The notes below the pieces were generated by a model, which saw only the letters and a list, made by a program, of their open reading frames with translations, was not told the origin of the DNA and did not search any database. The position numbers were made by a program, and so were the translations under genes. A stretch of DNA of 15,926 bases from an uncultured Sinobacteraceae bacterium (lineage in GTDB: Bacteria; Pseudomonadota; Gammaproteobacteria; Steroidobacterales; Steroidobacteraceae). The DNA is taken from contig CALEKY010000169.1 in the NCBI GenBank assembly GCA_937902995.1, positions 1 through 15,926 on the forward strand. The letters are read 5' to 3'. Within the stretch, counting starts at the first letter, position 1, and each line of letters begins with the position of its first letter. Below, in pieces: positions 1 to 6,858 of the stretch.

Positions 1-480
1 TCGGCTGCCACCACTACCGCAGCTCGAATCATGTTCCGTTCGAGACCCGAGCTGCGGATGGCGCACGAAATGCGCGCGTCGCACGCCATCGACGACGGCC
101 ATGCGATCCGCAAAGGAGTTCAGTGCGGTCCGCCGCAGAATCGCGTCTTCATCGACGAGCGGATAAACCTGCTCCCACCATTGCTCGAGCCATTGAGCGG
201 CCACCGACAATGTGCCGATGAATGCACTCAATCCCTTGGTTCGCAGAACGGCGGCACCCAGGTGAGCCAGTAGGCGCAGGTCCTTGCTTTGCTGAAGCGC
301 TTCGAGCGATTTGCTTTCGATGGCTCGCCAATCCGGCGGGGGGTTCAGGGGGACGCTCTGACCGAAGAGTCGGAAGGTATCGAAGGAGTAGAGCAGCTGC
401 GAGTCTTCCAGATTCTCGCCGCATGGCGACTCCTCGCTCAGCGGCTGGAGGAGCTCTGCATAATCCCACTGATCTGTCAT
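1..480 (-). CDS. tssA: TssA-type T6SS protein (ImpA N-terminal domain), partial
   Basis: Reading leftward from ATG at 480, the frame is open for 160 codons to the window edge, so the C-terminus is missing. The translation begins MTDQWDYAELLQPLSEESPC and carries the run expected of an ImpA N-terminal domain: DWRAIE (about residues 51-56), SKDLRLLAHL (66-75), LRTKGLSAF, then WWEQVYPLVDEDA. In this family such proteins (TssA/ImpA/VasJ) join the type VI secretion baseplate and help prime or cap tail-sheath assembly in the cytoplasm. The start is supported because the domain normally begins within a few residues of it; a GGCGG about 10 bases upstream is only a modest ribosome site. Which TssA subclass it is depends on the missing C-terminal part. 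No other T6SS gene is visible, so the cluster must continue to the left. The family call is from remembered motifs. Confidence 0.8.
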   Translation of the reverse strand, partial: MTDQWDYAELLQPLSEESPCGENLEDSQLLYSFDTFRLFGQSVPLNPPPDWRAIESKSLEALQQSKDLRLLAHLGAAVLRTKGLSAFIGTLSVAAQWLEQWWEQVYPLVDEDAILRRTALNSFADRMAVVDGVRRAHFVRHPQLGSRTEHDSSCGSGGSR

Positions 481-841
481 GTTGTTGTCCGCCAGGGTGC
501 CGTCAGGAAGGCTTGTGGGCCCAGCGTGCGGCAGCGTGCGATCTTGTCAGGTCCGGTAGCTTGGCTGTTTCTTGTTAGATGTCAATCGACTTGGCGTTCG
601 TTCTGCGAAATCGCTCGAATGCCGCAGTCTTGGAAAGCGGGATCAATAACCCAGGTTCGAGGTTCGTGTCGACGAACGGGTCACGAAAATTGCGACCCGA
701 CGCCTTGGCGGCTGAGGCTGTGGGCCCGCTGGCGGGGCTCCATATAACAAAAGCATGACAGGTCGGCCGGCTGCCTCGGAGGCTGCGATTCTAATTAATA
801 AGTATCCCAGCGCCGGCGCCGCTCGCGGCTCGAGCGACGCG

Positions 842-924
842 GCAGGGAAGGGGGGAAGGGAAGGAGGGAAGAAGGGAAGAAGGGGGCAAGGCGCGCTGCC
901 GCGCGCACGAATCACGAGTCACGA
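842..924 (-). repeat. Composite heptamer/GC-hairpin/polypyrimidine repeat element
   Basis: Read on the minus strand this element starts two bases after the TGA at 927-929. It has three parts: a heptamer array TCGTGAC-TCGTGAT-TCGTG (924-906), a GC hairpin (891-906) and a pyrimidine tract of 7-8 nt units such as CTTCTTCC (890-842). The same order of parts and an exact 11-base word (GTGACTCGTGA) recur at 6859-6923, after the XRE-cupin gene. Runs of G on the plus strand could form a quadruplex. A period of seven does not fit coding sequence. Confidence 0.65.
891..906 (-). terminator. GC hairpin, terminator-like
   Basis: GCGCGC-tgcc-GCGCGC forms a perfect 6-bp stem. On the minus strand it is followed by a C/T-rich tract (CTTGCCCCCTTCTTCC), not a clean T-run, so intrinsic termination is only possible. 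It lies about 20 bases past the TGA of the possible kelch remnant. Confidence 0.35.
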
Positions 925-926
925 TC

Positions 927-1136
927 TCACTCGAATATCTCCGCGCTCGCCAGCACTTGGCCGGAAGCGTCGAGGCCGCCGAGGATCAAAACCTTTCTGT
1001 GCAAACACCATCGCTTGCTCGGGCGAGAGCGAGTAGCGCCCTTGGTCAGTGCGACGATCGGCTGCCCGAGCTGTTGACCGGTCGCTCCTGCGTTCTCGGC
1101 TTGGAGGGGCGGCGAGGTGACGCATATGATCTGCGG
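927..1136 (-). pseudogene. Possible 3' remnant of a kelch-repeat protein
   Basis: On the minus strand the frame ending at TGA 927-929 is open back to a TAG at 1137-1139, 69 codons, with no ATG or GTG start. Its last residues, KVLILGGLDASGQ then VLASAEIFE and stop, match the signature of a kelch blade (DGKVLVxGG, then LASAEIYDP) as in kelch/galactose-oxidase-like secreted proteins. Upstream residues (TSPPLQAENAGATG) are compatible with the linker or Ig-like stretches of such proteins but are not diagnostic. In the middle, the neighbouring frame reads RYSLSPEQAMVFAQK, which could mean frameshifts on both sides of it. No function can be inferred. It may be a decayed gene end or a chance match, but the repeat element just past its stop resembles those placed after two real genes here. 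Confidence 0.3.
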
Positions 1137-1268
1137 CTATCTTGCGTTCGGATCGGTGTTGATTCGGGCTCATCCGCCAGGCCTGAGCAGCTGCAGGCAA
1201 GTGTCGTGAATTCTTCAATAACGATCTCGCTCTGCCGTGCTTGCAGCGGCTAGCGCATCCGGATTTCC

Positions 1269-2486
1269 GTGGATTCATTGATCACAGCCGGCGCACGCGC
1301 GCTCGCAGCAGGCGATCCAATCGCGGCGCTGAAGCTCGTCGCGCTCCGCAATGACGCTGCCGGCCTCGCGCTGCGCGGCATCGCGCTTGCGCAGCTCGGC
1401 GAGCATGGACGAGCACGCGAATTGCTGCGCGACGCGAGGCGCGCATTCAGCCCGCGAGAGGTCGTCGCTCGCGCCCGTTGCATCGTCGCCGAGGCGGAGA
1501 TCGCGCTCGCTTCGCGCGATCTGAGCTTTGCTTCGAACGTTCTCGAGTCCGCTCGCGCCACGCTGGAAGCGCATGGGGATGCAATCAATGCCGCGCACGC
1601 GCGCCTGCCGGAGATTCGGCGCCTCGTGCTGATCGGGGCGTTGAGAGACGCGGAGCGCGCGCTCGAGCAGATGCCGGAGGTTCCGCATCCGGCACTGGAA
1701 ACGGCGCACGAGCTCGTCGTCGCCGGCATTGCCATGCGGCGCGTGCGTGCAAGAGCTGTGCGGGCAGCGTTGACGCGCGCGCGAGTCGCGGCGCGACGCG
1801 CCGGCATCGTGGCGCTTGCAGCAGAAGTCGAGGGCGCGTTTGCGATGCTCAACGCCCCCGCAGCGCGCATCCTCGCCAGAAATGGCGAGCGGCTTCTGAC
1901 GATGGAGGGCGTCGAATCGCTGTTGGCGTCGAATGCGTTGATCGTCGATGCATGTCGCTACGTCGTACGCGAGGCGAATCGCACGGTTTCGCTCGCCGGA
2001 CGGCCTGTGATGGTCGCGCTCGCAAGCGCGTTGGCGCGCGCATGGCCGGGCGATGTGCCGCGCGAAGAGCTCGTGGCACGGATATTCCGGCTCGACCTCA
2101 GCGATGAATCGCATCGCGCACGATTGCGAGTCGAGCTCGGTCGATTGCGCAAGCTGCTCGCGCCAGTTGCAAGCATCCAAGCGACACCGCGCGGATATGC
2201 GCTCGCACCGCATCGCGCGCGAAGAACGGTCGTGCTCGCACCTCCTGTCGATGACAAGTACGCCGATGTGCTTGCGTTGCTGGCCGATGGAGAGTCGTGG
2301 TCGACGTCTGGCCTTGCGCTAGCACTGGGCACCAGTCAGCGGACCGTACAACGTGCGCTCGAATCCCTCGCGAGAGCAGGCAAAGTGCAAGCATTCGGGC
2401 GCGCTCGCGCGCGTCGCTGGATGATGTCTCCGATTCCGGGATTCGCGACGGTCTTGTTACTCCCCGTGTCGTTGCCGGCCAACTAG
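1269..2486 (+). CDS. TPR-like/double winged-helix transcriptional regulator
   Basis: This is a 405-residue protein starting with GTG (VDSLITAGARALAAGDPIAA); no strong ribosome site is seen. Residues 1-200 are helical and alanine/arginine-rich, with TPR-like pairs such as GIALAQLGEHGRARELL. Residues 235-315 resemble an OmpR/SARP-type winged helix (NRTVSLAGRPVMVALASAL, then RARLRVELGRLRKLL, ending in TPRGYAL). Residues 330-385 form a second helix-turn-helix, with recognition region LALALGTSQRTVQRALESLA. I remember this layout from a regulator family that sits beside a beta-propeller gene, exactly as here (gap 33 bp, same strand). No phospho-acceptor receiver domain or membrane segment is seen, so it is probably a cytoplasmic one-component regulator. 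Its ligand and targets are unknown; autoregulation of the pair is an inference from gene order. Confidence 0.75.
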   Translation: MDSLITAGARALAAGDPIAALKLVALRNDAAGLALRGIALAQLGEHGRARELLRDARRAFSPREVVARARCIVAEAEIALASRDLSFASNVLESARATLEAHGDAINAAHARLPEIRRLVLIGALRDAERALEQMPEVPHPALETAHELVVAGIAMRRVRARAVRAALTRARVAARRAGIVALAAEVEGAFAMLNAPAARILARNGERLLTMEGVESLLASNALIVDACRYVVREANRTVSLAGRPVMVALASALARAWPGDVPREELVARIFRLDLSDESHRARLRVELGRLRKLLAPVASIQATPRGYALAPHRARRTVVLAPPVDDKYADVLALLADGESWSTSGLALALGTSQRTVQRALESLARAGKVQAFGRARARRWMMSPIPGFATVLLLPVSLPAN

Positions 2487-2519
2487 GATGGATCCACGGT
2501 CATCACGCGGAGATCATTA

Positions 2520-3167
2520 ATGAAACTAGCGAATGTTGTTCGGGAATACGGCCCATTTCCCGGTATCGATGCAGTGCACGGCGTTAGTTATGACGGACGG
2601 CACGTATGGTTCGCGTCCGGCGACAAACTCAACGTGCTGGATCCCGAGAGCGGAAAGATCACACGATCCATTGCCGTGGCTGCGGATGCCGGTACGGCAT
2701 TCGACGGACGCTATCTCTTTCAAATCGCAGGTACGCGTATTCAAAAGATCGATCCAGCCACGGGCGCAGTTCTCGGATCCATTCCGGCGCCGGGTGGCGG
2801 CGGCGATTCAGGTCTGGCGTGGGCGGAAGGCAGTTTGTGGGTGGGGCAATACCGCGAGCGAAAGATCCACCAAGTCGATCCGGAGACGGGCAAGGTTCTG
2901 CGCACGATCGAATCCAATCGATTCGTCACGGGAGTGACGTGGCTCGATGGTGAGCTCTGGCACGCGACCTGGGAGGGCGATGAAAGCGAGCTTCGCCGCA
3001 TCGATACGAAGACCGGACAAGTGCAGGAAACGCTAGCGATGCCGCCGGGTACGGGCATCTCCGGGCTCGAGTCGGACGGTCGCGACCGCTTGTTTTGCGG
3101 CGGCGGTAAAGCCGGCAAGTTGAGGGTGGTCCGAGCGCCGAATAGGAAACGAGAAGCGCAAGGATGA
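2520..3167 (+). CDS. Cytoplasmic beta-propeller protein (glutamine-cyclotransferase/YncE-like)
   Basis: This is a 215-residue protein with no signal peptide or membrane segment. Four recurrent turns, DPESGK (41), DPATGA (78), DPETGK (120) and DTKTGQ (162), each followed by a beta-strand such as VLRTI, are spaced 37-42 residues apart as in YncE/YVTN or glutamine cyclotransferase-like propellers. Each blade also has a W/F-aromatic segment (HVWFASGDKL, SLWVGQYRERK, ELWHATWEGD). At about 215 residues it is shorter than a full 6-7-bladed propeller, so it may be five-bladed or may dimerise. The start is firm: GGAG lies seven bases before ATG. It follows the double-HTH regulator by 33 bp and is probably co-transcribed with it. 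Whether it is an enzyme, a sensor or a partner of the regulator cannot be told from sequence. Confidence 0.7.
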   Translation: MKLANVVREYGPFPGIDAVHGVSYDGRHVWFASGDKLNVLDPESGKITRSIAVAADAGTAFDGRYLFQIAGTRIQKIDPATGAVLGSIPAPGGGGDSGLAWAEGSLWVGQYRERKIHQVDPETGKVLRTIESNRFVTGVTWLDGELWHATWEGDESELRRIDTKTGQVQETLAMPPGTGISGLESDGRDRLFCGGGKAGKLRVVRAPNRKREAQG

Positions 3168-3172
3168 GAGGT

Positions 3173-3196
3173 GCGCAGGCGACGTGACGCCTGCGC
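3173..3196. terminator. Strong hairpin between convergent genes
   Basis: GCGCAGGCG-acgtga-CGCCTGCGC is a perfect 9-bp stem with a 6-base loop, starting six bases after the propeller gene stop and lying before the 3' end of the convergent cytochrome gene. There is no T-run on either strand, so it may act as a transcript-end stabiliser or a bidirectional barrier rather than a classical intrinsic terminator. Confidence 0.55.
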
Positions 3197-3234
3197 GCCT
3201 CGGCAATTCAGTTCTCGAGGTGAGATCGCCGTCC

Positions 3235-3732
3235 TTACATCGGAAACCGAACGATCGGCCCTTGCGGTGTGCCGTCGACGGGAACCGTGCTGGGCGCGGC
3301 ATTGCCTTTCGGCCCGAGGTGGCGAACGAAGTCGTAAATCGCGCCTAGATCTTCGTCGGTCATCGCCGCGAGATTGAACCAAGGCATCGGCGGCATCGGT
3401 CGGATCATCCTTGCGTACTCGACCCATTCCTCTTTGCTGCGGAAGTCCTGAAAGCGCAAGCGCAAGTTCGACGCATACGTCGTGCCCCACGGTCCGTTCC
3501 ACCCGAGGCTGTCGCCGGTCAACCAATCCTCGACGGGCGTCTTGCCGTCGGTCACCAGATAGCCAGGTGTGTGGCAATCGTTGCAGCCGGCCACGCGCAC
3601 CAGATACTCGCCTCTTTGAATCGAGTCGGATGGCGTGCTGGCCTTCGCGACCCGCTGAGAGTCTTCGCAGCCGCAGAGCGCGGCAGCTGCGGCGACCATA
3701 CTCATCGATACCAACCATTTGCGATACGACAT
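3235..3732 (-). CDS. Lipoprotein mono-heme cytochrome c
   Basis: This is a 165-residue protein (MSYRKWLVSMSMVAAAAALC...). An N-terminal hydrophobic segment ends in LCGC at residues 19-22, a probable lipobox with lipidated Cys22, so the protein is likely exported and membrane-anchored. The heme site CNDCH is at 50-54. The MPPMPW segment later in the chain offers candidate axial methionines, and the C-terminal helix IYDFVRHLG is typical of class I cytochromes c. The frame is open further upstream (to 3900), but ATG 3732 has an excellent GGGGGA nine bases before it and begins a proper signal, so I chose it. The likely role is periplasmic electron transfer; the partner dehydrogenase or oxidase is not adjacent. 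It stands alone, transcribed leftward, converging on the propeller gene. Confidence 0.8.
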   Translation of the reverse strand: MSYRKWLVSMSMVAAAAALCGCEDSQRVAKASTPSDSIQRGEYLVRVAGCNDCHTPGYLVTDGKTPVEDWLTGDSLGWNGPWGTTYASNLRLRFQDFRSKEEWVEYARMIRPMPPMPWFNLAAMTDEDLGAIYDFVRHLGPKGNAAPSTVPVDGTPQGPIVRFPM

Positions 3733-3815
3733 GTTGATTTTTCCCCCGACCATTGTTGATTCAACGCAGTGGACTACCAAACGTGAGGCCGCGGCAGTAT
3801 GCCGAAACAGATTCC

Positions 3816-3835
3816 CCGAGATTGATGAATCTCGG
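3816..3835. promoter_or_regulatory. 8-bp inverted repeat upstream of cytochrome c gene
   Basis: CCGAGATT-gatg-AATCTCGG is a perfect dyad ending 84 bases upstream of the cytochrome c start codon. It could be an operator or an mRNA hairpin. It is not followed by a T-run, which argues against a classical terminator. No regulator can be assigned. Confidence 0.35.
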
Positions 3836-3904
3836 TGACGTGATTCGTGACTTCCGAAAGGGAATGTGGGGGCAGGTGTGGACGATGAGGAGGCGAACAA
3901 TCGA

Positions 3905-3946
3905 GACGTTCGATGTCTCTTTGAACGTCGGCCCTAAGTCTTTAGG
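3905..3946. terminator. Tandem inverted repeats 3' of the serine hydrolase gene
   Basis: Two dyads sit side by side: a 7-bp stem GACGTTC/GAACGTC around 11 bases (3905-3929), then CCTAA-gtct-TTAGG (3933-3946). They lie 100-140 bases downstream of the leftward serine hydrolase stop and about 170 bases upstream of the cytochrome c start. They could act as transcript-end structures or as operators; neither has a poly-T tail. Confidence 0.3.
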
Positions 3947-3987
3947 TCAGGATCGGTCATCTATGCCCTGGCCGAAGCGCTGCTAAC

Positions 3988-4037
3988 ACGCGCGGCCGGG
4001 CACGTTCGCAATTCCCCATTCCCAATTCTCCATCTCC
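3988..4037 (-). repeat. Heptamer array plus GC-rich block
   Basis: On the plus strand 4011-4037 reads ATTCCCC-ATTCCCA-ATTCTCC-ATCTCC, a degenerate 7-nt array, next to the GC-rich block ACGCGCGGCCGGGCACG (3988-4004). Read leftward, the array starts nine bases after the serine hydrolase stop at 4046-4048. This is the same placement (stop, heptamer array, GC-rich block) as the elements at 842-924 and 6859-6923, though the heptamer itself differs. Confidence 0.55.
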
Positions 4038-4045
4038 GTTCAATC

Positions 4046-6010
4046 TCACGCCGGTAATTTCCACCCAATCACGTTGTACGCATACAGGACGGTTGCGATC
4101 GCGAGGCCGGCAATGCCGACGAGGCCGAGGCCCAACCGGTCGCGTGCGGATTCCGCGCGCTTGACTGCCCCCCATAGCGCGATTAGGGCGGCGATGGGAA
4201 TGAGGTTGGAGACGCTGACGAAGGCGGCGAGCCGTTCGGTGTGACCCGCATAGAGTCGGCTCAGCATGTCGGCATCGGCGGACTGACCGACCAGTGCGAT
4301 GCACGGCAGTAGCCATGCGGCCACTGTCGTTACCCATGCGGCAATGCGGCCGGCGCGTGAGCGCGCACCTCGCGCCAGCACCAAACCGACGACGCATACG
4401 ATCAGTGCGGTCGCGAAGGTGTAGACGTGCAGACGCGGGTGTTGGTACCAGGCAATGCGCGTGAAGGTGTAAATACCCAGATCGGGCACGAGCACCGGCG
4501 CACCGACACGCGGATCGTGACGGATCACGGCGCGATTTCGGGCGGGTGCATCGAGGATGAAAATGCCGTTGCCCGCCGCACGCCATTTGGCCCCGCCGAT
4601 TTCGAGTCCTTCGGGATCGCTATTGACGCGCAAGATCCCGGCGCCCATGTAGACGAAATCGGCGATCGACTCTGCCGTCGTGAACACGCGCCGATCGGGC
4701 CGATACCAACCGGCGAGCTTCGATGCATCGCTCGACTCGGTCGCATCGGGCAATGCGCGTTTCTCGCCGATGAAGCGCGTGAGGAATGCATTCGCATACA
4801 CCGCGCCTGACGTTACTGCCGGCGATCGCGGCGGCTGCTTCCAAGGCATGAACAAAGAGCCAAGCGCATCGCTCACGCTTGCGGGCGGCGCTTCGGCCAT
4901 GACGGAGACGAAGATGCCGGTATCGAGCGTCGGCAGCAGCGTCATCCAGCTGTGAAAGCCCGGCCAGTTGCCGCCGTGTGCCACCGTACGCACGCCACCC
5001 CATTCCTCGTCGAAGAACACCATGCCGATGCCCGTCGTCTCAGGCTCGTTCGAAGTCGTGCGCGTGTGCAACCGATCGAGCGTCTCGCGGCTCAGAAGCG
5101 GTTTGCCGGTTTCGGGATCTGTCGGGCCGTGCCCGAGATGCGCCAGCATGTACTGCGCCATGTCGTACGCGGTCGAAACGATGGAGCCGGCTGGCGCGAT
5201 CGCTGGATTGATCGGGTTGAACTTTCTGGCGGTCTTGGTTCCGTCCGGCCAGATGACGGCCGGCTTGCCGACGCCTTCGGGCTCGGCGATGTCGACGAGA
5301 AGCTGCGTATGCTCCATGCCGAGCGGACCGAACAAGCGTTCCTGCATGACGCGGTCGATCGGTTGGCCCGTGATGTCCTCGACCACGCGTCCGAGCAATG
5401 CGATGCCGAAGTTCGAATAGACGATGCGCGATCCGGCGGGACGTACATAGGCGGGGCGCAAGCGATCGAATTCCTCCGCGCTCAGCCGCGCAGGCGTCGG
5501 AAAGTCGGCACCTATGAAAAAGAAGCGATCCTCGAATCCCGCGGTGTGTGTGAGCAAGTGATGCAGCGTGATCGGCACGCCGTCGTTGTCCGGTAGTCGG
5601 TAGTCCTTGAGATAACGATTCACCGGATCGTCGAGCGAAGCGATTCGCCCCTCTTCCAGCAGCATCGCAATCAAAGTGGCGGTGAACGTCTTACTGATCG
5701 AGCCGATCCGAAACTGCGTCGTCGTCGGATCTACGGCATCCGGACGCGCGAAATCGGCCTGCCCGTAGCCGCGAGCGAACAAGAGAGCGCCGTCGCGCAC
5801 GACGCTGACGGTGGCGCCGGAGAACTCGCCGCGCTCGAAAGCGGCATTGAAGGTCTCGTCCGCCCAAGCGGCAACGCTTTCCGCATCGATGGTTGGCGGC
5901 GCAGTCTGTTCGTCGGCCAAACATTTGGCGGTTGCGAGCGAACCTATCGCCCAGCACAAGGCGCAACTGCGGAGAAAGCGGGATCGTGCAGAGCGGTGAC
6001 GGTGGCGCAT
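4046..6010 (-). CDS. S12/class C beta-lactamase-fold serine hydrolase with C-terminal membrane domain
   Basis: This is a 654-residue protein from ATG 6010 (the frame is open to 6079, but 6010 begins a usable signal sequence). An arginine-rich N-terminus and hydrophobic stretch (about residues 13-28) suggest export. The serine beta-lactamase/DD-peptidase signatures are complete: SISK with nucleophile Ser104 and Lys107, YSN at 198-200, HGG at 345-347. After the catalytic domain (about 40-390) comes a beta-rich segment, then about four hydrophobic helices in the last 140 residues (around TFATALIVCVVGLVL, WVTTVAAWLLPCIALV, LIPIAALIALWGAV, LVGIAGLAIATVLYAY), so the enzyme is probably anchored with the hydrolase in the periplasm. 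Members include D-aminopeptidases, esterases, DD-peptidases and MlrB; the substrate cannot be read off. No Shine-Dalgarno is seen. It is divergent from the XRE-cupin gene and carries the shared 12-base word in its promoter. Confidence 0.85.
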   Translation of the reverse strand: MRHRHRSARSRFLRSCALCWAIGSLATAKCLADEQTAPPTIDAESVAAWADETFNAAFERGEFSGATVSVVRDGALLFARGYGQADFARPDAVDPTTTQFRIGSISKTFTATLIAMLLEEGRIASLDDPVNRYLKDYRLPDNDGVPITLHHLLTHTAGFEDRFFFIGADFPTPARLSAEEFDRLRPAYVRPAGSRIVYSNFGIALLGRVVEDITGQPIDRVMQERLFGPLGMEHTQLLVDIAEPEGVGKPAVIWPDGTKTARKFNPINPAIAPAGSIVSTAYDMAQYMLAHLGHGPTDPETGKPLLSRETLDRLHTRTTSNEPETTGIGMVFFDEEWGGVRTVAHGGNWPGFHSWMTLLPTLDTGIFVSVMAEAPPASVSDALGSLFMPWKQPPRSPAVTSGAVYANAFLTRFIGEKRALPDATESSDASKLAGWYRPDRRVFTTAESIADFVYMGAGILRVNSDPEGLEIGGAKWRAAGNGIFILDAPARNRAVIRHDPRVGAPVLVPDLGIYTFTRIAWYQHPRLHVYTFATALIVCVVGLVLARGARSRAGRIAAWVTTVAAWLLPCIALVGQSADADMLSRLYAGHTERLAAFVSVSNLIPIAALIALWGAVKRAESARDRLGLGLVGIAGLAIATVLYAYNVIGWKLPA

Positions 6011-6028
6011 AAAGGCGATTTTCGCTAC

Positions 6029-6040
6029 TTTTCGTATATG
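6029..6040. promoter_or_regulatory. Candidate operator copy 1 (TTTTCGTATATG)
   Basis: This 12-base AT-rich word ends 18 bases upstream of the serine hydrolase start (ATG 6010, minus). An identical copy is at 8265-8276, upstream of the M81 gene. On the minus strand it reads CATATACGAAAA and overlaps a possible -10 (TATACG), a position suited to repression. The XRE-cupin regulator gene starts 174 bases away in the opposite direction. Confidence 0.55.
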
Positions 6041-6045
6041 GAAGA

Positions 6046-6062
6046 TTTCTCTATACAGGAAA
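6046..6062. promoter_or_regulatory. Related TTTC-N9-GAAA site
   Basis: TTTCTCTATACAGGAAA has TTTC and GAAA half-sites around a TATAC core. It resembles the core of the neighbouring word (CATATACGAAAA on the minus strand). Together the two could form a double operator between the divergent serine hydrolase and XRE-cupin genes. The similarity is by eye only. Confidence 0.35.
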
Positions 6063-6213
6063 TTCCGACCGCGTGCCATCCGAAGTCGCTGAGGCCGCGT
6101 CTCTCCTGCAGAGTTCGCGGTGCCTTATATTCACCGGTATTAGGCAAGAATACTCAGCGGCCGCTCCGTACCGGCGAGCATGGACCGCTCTGCACCAAGA
6201 GGGATAGCGAATC

Positions 6214-6855
6214 GTGACTCGAATTCAAACTCACACGGTGCCGTCTGACGACATGGTGCGTCAGACGCCATCAGTCATCGGCAGCCGTATCCGGCAGTTG
6301 CGCCGCGGACGGCGCTGGACGCTCAAGAAGTTGAGCGAGGCCTCGCAAATTCCCTTGTCGACGCTTTCGAAAGTCGAGACCGGCGCCATCTCGCTCAACA
6401 TCGAGAAGCTGCTGAAAGTGTGTTCTGCGCTCGAAGTCGACGTGATGCAGCTCGTCGCGCCGGCTGACGGCCCGGCGGCGAATCTACTGCCGTCCGTCGC
6501 GCCGGTGGTCACCGGACGCCGCAGCGTGACGCGCCAAGGGCAGGCGCGCCGCGTCGAGACGGACAAGACCGTTTACGAGCATCACGCAACCGATTTCTTG
6601 AACCGCAAGCTCATGCCCGCCGTGCTCGAAGTGAAGGCGGGGCATACGCCGGAGCTGGTCCGTCACCAGGGCGAAGAGTTCATCTACGTGCTCGAAGGCA
6701 CGATCGAATTCTTGAGCGAGTTCTACGAGCCCACCGTGCTCAAGGCCGGCGAAAGCATCTACATCGATTCGTCGATGGCCCATAACGTCCGCGCGCTCGG
6801 CAACAAGCCCGCCCGCGTGTTGAACATCATGACGAGTCCGGAGGGGAAGCGCTGA
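6214..6855 (+). CDS. XRE-family regulator with C-terminal cupin sensor
   Basis: This is a 213-residue protein. Residues 22-82 form an XRE/Cro helix-turn-helix (IGSRIRQLRRGRRWTLKKLS, then IPLSTLSKVETGAISLNIEK). Residues about 138-208 form a cupin barrel (VLEVKAGHTPELVRHQGEEF, YVLEGTIEFL, LKAGESIYIDSSMAHNVRAL) that probably binds a small amino-acid-like effector. The chosen GTG start has AGAGGGA upstream; ATG at codon 14 lacks a ribosome site. Family members (PuuR-like and the XRE-cupin set of Pseudomonas) mostly repress or activate neighbouring catabolic genes in response to amino acids or amines. Here it lies between the serine hydrolase and the DadA/M81/TRAP genes, so it is the best candidate for binding the TTTTCGTATATG sites. 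That link is inferred, not shown. Confidence 0.88.
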   Translation: MTRIQTHTVPSDDMVRQTPSVIGSRIRQLRRGRRWTLKKLSEASQIPLSTLSKVETGAISLNIEKLLKVCSALEVDVMQLVAPADGPAANLLPSVAPVVTGRRSVTRQGQARRVETDKTVYEHHATDFLNRKLMPAVLEVKAGHTPELVRHQGEEFIYVLEGTIEFLSEFYEPTVLKAGESIYIDSSMAHNVRALGNKPARVLNIMTSPEGKR

Positions 6856-6858
6856 CTG

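Larger units (their letters stand above)
481..926. other. Gene-free stretch upstream of tssA
   Basis: No convincing gene is present. The stretch presumably contains the promoter of the leftward tssA gene. Visible items are a perfect 6-bp inverted repeat, GTTCGT-gtcg-ACGAAC, at 662-677 (overlapping a doubled GGTTCG at 654-667), an AT-rich island at about 789-806 with TAATTAATAAG, and the repeat element at 842-924. Open frames across the polypurine part give low-complexity proline/glycine-rich translations and are not credible genes. Confidence 0.5.
3733..4045. other. Intergenic region with several inverted repeats
   Basis: No gene is seen. The 313 bases separate two leftward genes and should hold the cytochrome c promoter and the end of the serine hydrolase transcript. 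Perfect inverted repeats are CCGAGATT-gatg-AATCTCGG (3816-3835), GACGTTC-11 nt-GAACGTC (3905-3929) and CCTAA-gtct-TTAGG (3933-3946). A heptamer array lies at 4011-4037. Confidence 0.5.

Noticed and set aside
655..680. tRNA-like GGTTCGA word near a hairpin
   Set aside because: No acceptor, anticodon or D-arm pairing can be built around it; only the small GTTCGT/ACGAAC dyad is real.
643..915. 90-codon leftward frame
   Set aside because: It is mostly the polypyrimidine repeat translated into proline-rich low complexity.
3733..3900. Longer start for the cytochrome c gene at 3900
   Set aside because: The added 56 residues carry no signal; ATG 3732 has a strong GGGGGA and begins a lipoprotein signal peptide.
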